Source of the DNA: Triglochin maritima
Taxonomy: Eukaryota; Streptophyta; Magnoliopsida; Alismatales; Juncaginaceae
Assembly (NCBI GenBank): GCA_963682175.1
Contig: OY821788.1
Coordinates: 13,658,001-13,722,000 of the forward strand
Direction of reading: 5' to 3'
DNA: 64,000 nucleotides
Part shown: positions 56,467 to 64,000 of the stretch, piece by piece
Layout of the letters: each line of letters starts with the position of its first letter
Numbering within the stretch: position 1 is the stretch's first letter
Made by a program: the position numbers and the translations under genes
The notes under the pieces: generated by a model
What the model was told of the DNA's origin: nothing
Database searches by the model: none
Seen by the model: the letters and a program-made list of their open reading frames with translations, nothing else

Positions 56467-57940
56467 ATTTAGTTCATATTTTCAATAATTAGACTATATA
56501 ATTAATTTTAGTTTACCATCTACAATCGAAACAATTCACGTTCTATGTCTTTTTCGAGTTTTCCGATAGTTTTGTTGATTGAATTCTAATTGATTCTTTT
56601 GATAGTTTTAAATGTTTTGAAACACATCATGTGAATGTTAGAATTAAAATTTAGACTTATGTCTAATTTATAGAATTTTCATTTTTAATTAAATGATTAT
56701 TTTATAAGGAATCAACAAAACCGAAAAAGACATATGTTTATCTTTCTTTAAATTTTTATTTTTGGAAATTGGATAAACAACGATTCAAATATTTTATGTT
56801 TTGAACTATGGATGCATAAAATAATTTTTAATGGATTTCAAATGATTTTAGAATTGTTTGATTTAGAGATGCATGATAAACTAAATCGAGTAATATATAG
56901 TATATGTACATGTGTTGCTCGAGTTCTCTTATGCAGGGATATGTGAGTTTATATGTTCTGAAGAAGCCATGTGTGAATGAATGAATGAATGAATGTGTAT
57001 GTTATTATTATTCAATCACATGGGCTTATGTATATGTAAAAGCCAAATTTCTATTTTTATGTATATGCATGCATATGAGAGGATTTTTACATAGGACTTG
57101 TGCACTAGACAATTTTCAAAATTGAGAGATACATGTTTATATTTTTGCAATATCAACATCCATGGTGCAAAAGGAAGACGCTGAAGAAGCGCAATGATCG
57201 AGGATCAAGGACGCGGGAACATATAAACTCACACAATGTGTGTGTGAATGAATTTATTTATGTTTGTGTGCTTGATATATATGTGATTGCATGGGTGAAT
57301 GTTAGGATGTGTATAGATGATAAATATGCATGATCACCTAAATTCTAAAATCACATATTAATTTTTAAATTGTCTAACCAAAACTTAAGAGTATATTTCT
57401 TTCTTATTTCATCCACTAACAACCATCGATCGAGGGATATTCTGCTCGCCCTTAGCGGGAGATAGCTTCCTCCATCTTTAGGAATAGTGGGAGATATAAG
57501 GTTGTCTATTGTTGTGCCATGAATAGATGTACGAGGTGCGATTCACCCTTAGTGGACACCGAGTATATTTGTTTGTGAATACAATGGATAAACGTATCTC
57601 GTATCAAATGAAATAAGTTTTCTTAACAAGACCCGGAGCCCTAGCTCGGTTTTGAGAAAGAGAGTTTTTCTTACGAGGATCGGTCAAATTCCCTCTTAAT
57701 TAAAACGACAAGAGTCATAAGAGTTTGAAAATGCAAATGTTGCGATATTTCGAAATGGTTATGATTAGAAAATGTTTTCTTACCTTGATTTTATAGTATA
57801 TCCGATAACCCTTAGCTAGTTTATATTATAATTGATAGGATCTTGGATTGCTGCATTTATGGACAAATTTTTATTTGCGGTATTGATTTTTTTTAAAACA
57901 TAAAATTGACATTAAATCCCATATAATTTATTTTGTAGAA
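56467..57940 (+). other. Copia H 5' leader
   Basis: 1.47 kb without supported gene. It shares GGGATATTCTGCTCGCCCTT and CTTAGCGGGAGATAGC words (about 57430-57475) with the E and F leaders (opposite strand). An (AATG)n run lies at 56976-56995. Confidence 0.7.
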
Positions 57941-58834
57941 ATGTCGAATATTCAACCTATTGTGCGGTCTATGATTGAAAAACATCATTTGGCAAATGAT
58001 GACTCAAACTTCATAAGCTGGCAACTCAAGCTCAATATCGTGTTGAAGTTTGAGAAACTATCTCATATTTTGGATGGTGAAATCCCAAAATTAAATGAGA
58101 AGACAACCGATAGCGAGAGAGAGGCAAAAGCCAAGTGGGAAGACCAAGAGAACCAAGTTCACGGTCTAATGTTGGCCTCCATGGGTGACTCGCTTCAAGC
58201 GAAATACTTGGATTCAAAACCCAAGAAGACCATGGAAGCTTTAACAAAGATGTTCATGGATAGTGCTAGAAAAGAGCGCTATAAGACCACCATCGCATTC
58301 ACAAGGTGCCACATGGCGGAGGGAACATCGGTATCCATGCATTTTCTCACGATGCAAGGATACCTTGAGAAGTTGTTGAAGCTCTCTTCCCCGATGTCCG
58401 ATGACATTGCGGAAGATTTGATTCTTGGCTCTCTAGCCCCGTCCTACAATGACTTCATTATGCACTATCATGTGCGTGAGAAAGGGGTGAGTCTTGAGGA
58501 ACTTCACAACGCTCTCAAAATGGTTGAAGTTGACATGGGCAAGGGTCGAGACAAGCACGTCCTAACCGTCCATGAGAGGAGCAAGAAGATCACCAAAGGT
58601 AAAGACAAATTCACCAAAAATACGTCAATCAAGAGCAAGGGAGTAGGAGGTGCCCATGGGAGTGCCTCAATGGGGAAATCTTTGAAATCTCCGACTCCCA
58701 ACACAGAGTGCTCTCACTGCGGTGAAAAGGGACACATCCGACCAAATTGCCCCAAGTACAAGGAAGCCCTTGACAATGGAGTGGTTGAACGTAAGCGCCC
58801 AAAAAGGCCAAATGTATATTTGTTATTGAGATAA
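57941..58834 (+). CDS. Copia H gag, open (297 aa)
   Basis: ATG at 57941 (MSNIQPIVRSMIEKHH), shortly after TTTTGTAGAA, matching the start in E and F. The gag core runs from KAKWEDQENQVHGLMLASMG to HYHVREKGVSLEEL, then a Lys-rich linker and an intact zinc knuckle CSHCGEKGHIRPNC (C-X2-C-X4-H-X4-C, residues ~259-272). The frame should run on into protease. Instead a one-base difference near 58800 (CGCCCA versus CGCCCC in F) ends it at PNVYLLLR-stop. This is the only essentially complete copia gag in the window. In a functional element it would form the particle and bind RNA. Confidence 0.88.
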   Translation: MSNIQPIVRSMIEKHHLANDDSNFISWQLKLNIVLKFEKLSHILDGEIPKLNEKTTDSEREAKAKWEDQENQVHGLMLASMGDSLQAKYLDSKPKKTMEALTKMFMDSARKERYKTTIAFTRCHMAEGTSVSMHFLTMQGYLEKLLKLSSPMSDDIAEDLILGSLAPSYNDFIMHYHVREKGVSLEELHNALKMVEVDMGKGRDKHVLTVHERSKKITKGKDKFTKNTSIKSKGVGGAHGSASMGKSLKSPTPNTECSHCGEKGHIRPNCPKYKEALDNGVVERKRPKRPNVYLLLR

Positions 58835-60366
58835 GTTTAGTCACCTCTGTCCATGATTGGGTAATTGATACCGGATCTTGTGCTCACACAATTTCTAATG
58901 TGCAACTACTAAAGGATAGGAAGGAACTCGTAAAGAACGAGATGATTTTGAAGGTACGAAATGGTGCGAGCGTTGTTGCGATTGCACAAGATTCTGTGGA
59001 GCTTCAATTATTTAGTGGTTTAAATTTATGTTTAAAAAATGTTTATTATGTGCCTTCGATTAGCAAGAACATTATTTCTGTATCATGTTTGGATATGGAT
59101 AATTTTAATATAAATATTTTAAATTCTTGCTTGTCTATATCGAAGAATCGTATTTTCTATGCAAATGCATTCGTGAGGATTGATCTCTATTTGCTTGAAT
59201 TGAATAATAAACAAATCTTAAACATCAATAACAAAAGACTTAAAACTACTCACGTGAATGATACACTCTTGTTGCACTATCGTCTTGGTCACATAAATGA
59301 AAAACGCATCAAGAAATTGCAAGAAGCTAACCTTCTCGGTCAACTTGATTTTAAATCATTGGAGACGTGCGAACCTTGCCTTATGGGCAAAATGACCAAG
59401 AGGCCTTTCAAGAAGAAAGGACCGATAGCGAATGACCTGTTGGATTTGATACATTACGATGTATGTGGTCCGATGAGTACTAGTCCAAGAGACGGTTTCA
59501 GGTACTTCATTACGTTCACGGATGACTATAGTCGATATGACTATATTTATCTAATGAGAAACAAAAGTAAATCATTTGACAAGTTCAAGGAATTCAAGAA
59601 TGAAGTAGAGAACCAACTCAACAAGAAAATCAAGTCTCTACGAACGGATCGTGGATGTGAGTACTTAAGTACCGAATTTGACTCATTCATAAAGGAGTGT
59701 GGTATTGTACCACAGCTCACGCCTCCCGGTACACCTCAGTGGAATGGGGTGTCCGAAAGGAGGAATAGGACATTACTCGACATGGTTCGATCAATGATGA
59801 GTCAAGCTGAATTGCCGCTTTACTTTCGCAGTTATGCACTAGAAGCTGCGGCTTACACACTAATGTTCCATCCAAATCCGTAGAGAAAACGCCTTATGAG
59901 CTATGAAGTGGTAAAACACCTAAGTTCAAATTTCTAAAGATTTGGGGTTGTGAGGCCTACGTCAAGAGATTGATGTCGACCAAACTTCAACAAAAAACGG
60001 ATAAGTGTTTCTTCATAGGTTATCCTCGTGAGACAAGATGATACTACTTTTGGCATATAACCTCCAATCGCGTGATTGTAGAGAGGGATGTTGTATTTCT
60101 AGAAAAAGAATTTCTGGAATGAATAAAAAGTAGTGAGAGTAGAGTTGTGCTTGAGGAGACGTAAGATACTCTACAAGATCATGATATGAATGATGATATT
60201 CAAAATCATGAAGGTCCAACCGATGTTTCTTTGGTTAGTGGGAGCGTGAGTGAGAGACCCTCGCAAGAAATTGTGAGAGAAACTCAATCTCCCTCACCTA
60301 CTGTACGTTCGAGAATCGAACACCAACCGATTCGACAAGAAATTGTGGAAGAAGTTCGAGAAGTAC
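58835..60366 (+). pseudogene. Copia H protease-integrase, frameshifted and truncated
   Basis: The protease motif DWVIDTGSCAHTISN is near 58855-58895, in a different frame from gag. The pre-integrase HYRLGHINEKRI...CEPCLMGKMTKRPF and the integrase core (YDVCGPMSTSPRDG, FTDDYSRYDYIYL, LRTDRGCEYLS, GVSERRNRTLLDM) are open from 58900 to 59883. The three catalytic acidic residues appear present, but the conserved GG before EY is GC. A shift at about 59870 and several stops follow. The linker is readable to EIVEEVREV (60363). Confidence 0.88.
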
Positions 60367-60588
60367 TGATGGGGTGACATTCTCTCCTAGCTTCTTACCG
60401 CTTGGAACCGTCTAGTATTATGCGTAGACGCTTGCTTCCTTTGAATCGTTACATCCGGTCCGGTCCGGTCCTGGGTGTAAGGCCACAAAAGCAACAGTTT
60501 CGTTCCCAGAAAAAGAAATCAACAACCCTAAACCCATCACCAAACCTCCCCTCCTCCTTCGGTCCTTCCCTTCCCCTTCTTCAAACCC
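60367..60588 (+). promoter_or_regulatory. Upstream/5' UTR region of the SET gene
   Basis: 222 bp between copia H and the start codon, with a CCGGT direct-repeat run (about 60450-60472) and a pyrimidine-rich stretch (60540-60580) typical of 5' UTRs. No clear TATA box. Any promoter elements further upstream must lie in, or have been replaced by, copia H. Confidence 0.5.
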
Positions 60589-60972
60589 ATGTCCACGAGG
60601 CGAATCCGGGCCTTCAAGCGCTGGATGGCGTCGAACGCCATCCACCACTCCCCCTCCATCTCCATAATCGACACCTCCGACGAGGGCATCTGGGTCGTTG
60701 CCCTCCGCCCGCTCGCCGACGGCGACCTCGTCGCCACCATCCCCAAGTCGGCCTGCATCACCGCCAGGACCACCGCCGCCAAGGACCTCATCGAGGCGGC
60801 CGGGCTGGGGGGCGCGCTGGCGCTGGCGGTGACAGTGATGTACGAGCGGGGGCTCGGGGAGGGGTCCAAGTGGGATGGGTACTTGCAGGTGCTACCGGAG
60901 CGGGAGATGCTGCCGCTTGCGTGGGAGGACGAGGAGGTCCACCGGCTTCTCCGCGGGACGGAGCTGCACAAG
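60589..60972 (+). CDS. SET-domain lysine methyltransferase (SETD6/Rubisco-LSMT-like), exon 1
   Basis: 128 codons from ATG 60589 (MSTRRIRAFKRWMASNAIHH) to AAG at 60972, followed by GTGGGT, a plausible donor in phase 0. Residues ~32-52 (GIWVVALRPLADGDLVATIP) fit the first strands of the SET domain in the SETD6/LSMT-type class, which methylates lysines of non-histone proteins using S-adenosylmethionine. ALAVTVMYERGLGEGSKWDG and LPLAWEDEEVHRLLRGTELHK fit the iSET helices that follow. Exon GC content is very high, unlike the surrounding DNA and exon 2. Open frames in other registers over this exon are by-products of the high GC. No transit peptide is evident, so cytosol or nucleus is more likely than plastid, but this is unproven. 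Confidence 0.85.
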
Positions 60973-62658
60973 GTGGGTGTGGGTATCAGGTTAAATTAGG
61001 GTTTTATGGGATTTTATTAATCTTCCTCGATTCCTAAGGCAAAACTTTATAACATGATATGTGTACTAAATGGGTTCAATATAGACATGGCTTAAACACA
61101 ATGTTACATGCTTAAGCTGCAAATCTTTGTGGTTGATAAGCTTTGTTGTGAATGTGATTACTTATCAAGAATAAACATAAAAATATATAATACCGACATG
61201 TTCTAAGCAAAATGCTATATGCTGAAGTCGTAATTTTTTGTGGTTCATTAGCTTAGTTGGATGATCTATATCAAGAATAATCGTAAAATAGATAAGCTAA
61301 AGTTGACACGAAAACAACATGATTGTAGATGATGTGTTCGTCTTTTGAAGGTCACTCAATTGTTTTTTACTTGGGAAGTTGATTCTTGAAATTATTTTAT
61401 AATATGTAAACATCATTGTATTATGTCACTGAACCATTATGATTCTAAATAGGTGTGAGTTTCCTGCAAATGATGCCTGACATTGACGAACATGGTTTTC
61501 TAGAAACAAGTATAATTGTCTTACACTAGAGCGACACAACATGACGAATTAGAAAGCCTAGTTTGTTGTAAATAACCATTTACGTAAAGCGATGTGGATA
61601 TCACTCTAGTGTTTCAGCTTGAAGAAACTTTGTTAGTAGACTTTGTGCTTACAGTTGGAAATTTTGGGTTGTCATTATTAGTTTGGTGGATAAGTGGAGT
61701 GCTAGTTAGTAAGGAACTAAAGACATGAATGTCATTTTTTTTGCTAGTATCTTTATTGCTCGGATTTGGTTCGTGTTTTTTGGGTATTGGATCTGTAGGT
61801 GCTGGGATGTGTTGGATAGTTGTTGCTTTAAGGATTACATCTTATAGAAGATAAAAGGATTTGTAGTTGTAGGATGGTAGCAACACAGCTAAAAGTTAGT
61901 TTCAAGAGGAATATTTCATTTAGTTTTTGTGATTTAGAAGCTAAATATTTTGGTTCAACATCCATGATATTTATCACGGCTCCTTTCTAATCGTGAAGAA
62001 TTGTCATGAAGGGAAGAGTACCTAACTAATCTTTGTATGATGTGTTGGCAAATATGGTATTCTCTAGTCCATGTGGAAACAAGCACTTTCAACTCATTAG
62101 CTGGTAAGACAAGACCGGTTTACTATTAACATATGCTAAGTTGCTAACAATATATGCAAATTTAAGCCAATCAATTTTTTGGGTAACATTTCTGTAATTA
62201 GGTTTTAGTATTTTACTTCTTTCGTTACTGTACTTGTGAAGATCATTATCATCATTACGTATACAACATTCAGTTATCACATCTCTTTGGAATTTTCTTT
62301 TTGATAGGTATCTCTTTGGAAAATTTTATTTCATTTTTTCTTAATACAATAGTTTGCATATGTATCAGTTTTTGGTGGCATATGGTATAATATATTGAAG
62401 CATCTCTATTAAATTGAACTTCAAAGCTTTGGTCACAGTTCGTTGGCTTTAAGTTTCAGTTTTTGAGATGTGTTTAGTTTTATTATGGTAAATACCCTTT
62501 GACCTTGTCCCTCATGGACCATCATAAGTTGCGATTTTCATTATATAAATTAGACCCAACACATTCCAGCAGATATGCTTTTGTTTGAAGATTTTAATTG
62601 AAAGATGAGCACTAACAACACCATTTCTTATTGTTTTGTTTGTCCCACAATTAGCTAG
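60973..62658 (+). other. SET gene intron 1
   Basis: 1,686 bp, AT-rich, GT at 60973 and AG at 62658 (TTAGCTAG). No ORF, TE or RNA gene recognised within it. Confidence 0.75.
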
Positions 62659-62855
62659 GTAGTTAAAGAAGACAAGATTCTTGTCTATGAGGACTGGAAA
62701 GAGAATATTCTTCCTCTTATGCAATCAGAGGATTTGAAGATTGATCCAAGTTTCTTTAGTTTTGACCAATATATTGCTGCCAAGACCCTTGTTGCATCTC
62801 GCTCTTTTCAAATAGATGACTACCATGGATTTGGAATGGTTCCTCTAGCAGATCT
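62659..62855 (+). CDS. SET-domain lysine methyltransferase, exon 2
   Basis: 65 codons plus two bases, in phase with exon 1: VVKEDKILVYEDWKENILPL, then FFSFDQYIAAKTLVASRSFQ and DDYHGFGMVPLADL. The acceptor at 62658 is preferred over the next AG (62662) because only it keeps the frame. The donor is CT-GTAAGT at 62856. The end PLADL is where SET proteins of this class reach the catalytic NH region (usually PLADLFNH), so the active site should begin in the next exon. That exon is not visible before 64000. Confidence 0.85.
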
Positions 62856-62905
62856 GTAAGTGAATCCTGTGTAATGTTAGTGTTTTAGGTTTTATCTGTT
62901 TGTCT

Positions 62906-62908
<3 letters not shown>

Positions 62909-62960
<52 letters not shown>
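62909..62960. repeat. (GT)n(AT)n microsatellite
   Basis: About 16 GT units followed by about 10 AT units, inside intron 2. Confidence 0.95.
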
Positions 62961-63280
62961 GAACATTTCTTCTTGACTCTGAGTGATTACATTTATCATT
63001 TTTCTCATTGTGGGAATGACCATAAAACTTTTTATTTTTAATATTAACTAATCATAAGATAATGATACAAATTTCCTACCCCATGTTATACACAACCAAT
63101 TTACTGTCTTTTCTTCATATATACACCTCGCAATATCTAGGTGCCACAATATAAAGCATGAAAAATGAAAAAGATGTAGACAGTTTCCCGCAAAGTACCA
63201 TTTTAATTTTCACAAAAATAATATACATTATATAGTATAAAGAATTTATGATATTTTTAAGCAAATATTATATATGTATA

Positions 63281-63330
63281 CCACAGCAAAGCCCTCCCAA
63301 ACTAGTTGGAGTAGGATAAATGTGATATTG
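63281..63330 (-). mobile_element. RTE-LINE/SINE-type 3' tail scrap
   Basis: CCACAGCAAAGCCCTCCCAA followed by ACTAGTTGGAGTAGG resembles the 3' signature also seen at 55206-55255. Very short. Confidence 0.45.
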
Positions 63331-64000
63331 TTATATGATTGCTAAATGTTTTCATATTTATTCAAGGTGTGGTAACTTTCTAAAGTTTCTCTTTGTTTAA
63401 TCAAAAGTTTTCTGTATAAACTAAATAGTCGTTCTTTATAAATACTAGGTTAACTACTTCCGTTTACACCCTACTATAATATTTCGGAATGTCTAAAAGG
63501 TATGTCCTCCAAGTTGATTAATCTATTTGTACTCTTTTGCCCCGGGAGATGGTGAGGTTACCATAAAGCATGTTCCTTGTTGGTATGATCATCGCTAAAG
63601 TGGAAAACGTAACTGTGGAAGGTGGTTCTGTGTGGTCTAGAGATATTAAATAGATGTACAACGTCAACCAACCTCTAAGCTTGTTTCCTCAAATTGTTAT
63701 TATTAGACATAAGTTGATCCACATTATTGTAGGTCAATGTACGATATATAGTTAAGCTAAAAAAATGCTGTAAGCCTGTTTCGAGATGCCCTTGAACAAT
63801 AACCATCTGCTGTTCAAAATAAATAAGTGCAAGTAATTTAATGAACCCATTTCGTTAAGTCTGTTATAAGCTGAAAAATCAAAGAAAGATGGTAAATGTT
63901 TGACTCCATTGGCAGTGGACAGAATTACAAAGGAAGCAACATAAATTAATTTAATTTTTGAAAATTAATGTGTATAATTCTAGAAGCGATAGAAAATTAC

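Larger units (their letters stand above)
55528..60366 (+). mobile_element. Copia element H, 3'-truncated
   Basis: LTR, primer site, leader, gag, protease and integrase in the plus sense, related to E and F. The coding region ends inside the integrase-RT linker: EEVREV is followed in F by HVEPKELRRSTR, but here by unrelated DNA. RT, RNase H and the 3' LTR are missing. The right boundary leads directly into the upstream region of the SET gene. Confidence 0.88.
62856..64000 (+). other. SET gene intron 2 (start)
   Basis: At least 1,145 bp without a recognisable third exon. Contains a (GT)n(AT)n microsatellite (62909-62960) and a LINE/SINE-like scrap at 63281-63330. The rest is AT-rich with nothing supported. 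Confidence 0.6.

Noticed and set aside
60402..61037. 211-aa plus-strand and 144-aa minus-strand frames over SET exon 1
   Set aside because: They are shadows of a GC-rich exon. Their sequences are Arg/Gly/Ser-rich with no family resemblance, while the 60589 frame matches the SET family and splices in phase.
61000..62650. Additional small exon of the SET gene within the first large gap
   Set aside because: Exon 1 ends and exon 2 begins in phase, with protein sequence continuous with the family (ELHK-VVKED), so no extra exon is needed.

Overview
The window is a block of angiosperm nuclear DNA, mostly nested and broken LTR retrotransposons, with the first two exons of one host gene at the right edge. 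Plant origin is shown by Ty1/copia primer sites complementary to initiator tRNA-Met (TGGTATCAGAGC), Ty3/gypsy primer sites complementary to plant tRNA-Asp (TGGCGCCGTTGCCGGGGA), and a plant-type SET-domain gene with introns. The GC-rich first exon followed by an AT-rich second exon leans towards a monocot, but this is weak evidence.

Layout. 1-720: minus-strand gypsy gag-protease remnant. 798-5976: LTR fragment, then a minus-strand SIRE-like copia element (gag only) split by a Mutator-like DNA transposon (3216-4997, 9-bp target duplication) that carries a large tandem array. 5977-8770: plus-strand gypsy leader and broken gag. 8771-13575: head-to-tail broken gypsy LTRs containing two copies of a captured copia gag scrap. 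13576-14984: gypsy 3' ORF scrap and a dead copia reverse transcriptase. 14985-36932: minus-strand gypsy element C, interrupted by two younger plus-strand gypsy elements, B (16142-23384) and A (25052-32520). 36963-38487: SIRE-like LTR D. 38488-43441: decayed minus-strand copia E. 43442-44552: probable MULE-gene remnant. 44553-54341: complete but decayed minus-strand copia F with a 5-bp target duplication. 55528-60366: plus-strand copia H, cut off about 220 bp before the start codon of the host gene. 60589 to the end: SET-domain lysine methyltransferase gene, first two exons.

None of the gypsy copies (A, B, C and the fragments) contains a recognisable reverse transcriptase or integrase. They carry gag-protease only (A), gag-protease plus a small terminal ORF (C), or a truncated gag zinc-knuckle region fused to that terminal ORF (B). 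They therefore look like related non-autonomous elements dependent on a helper elsewhere.

The most unusual signal is non-coding. Each gypsy family carries its own GC-rich palindrome, often doubled, both about 100 bp upstream of the LTR TATA box and about 150 bp downstream of the primer binding site. In three copies the leader palindrome is followed at once by a splice-donor-like GGTRAG. Copia LTRs from at least two families separately carry arrays of a different palindrome, CGGTCGACCG, upstream of their TATA boxes. Element B has near-identical LTRs except for one block around the palindrome. All alignments were made by eye.
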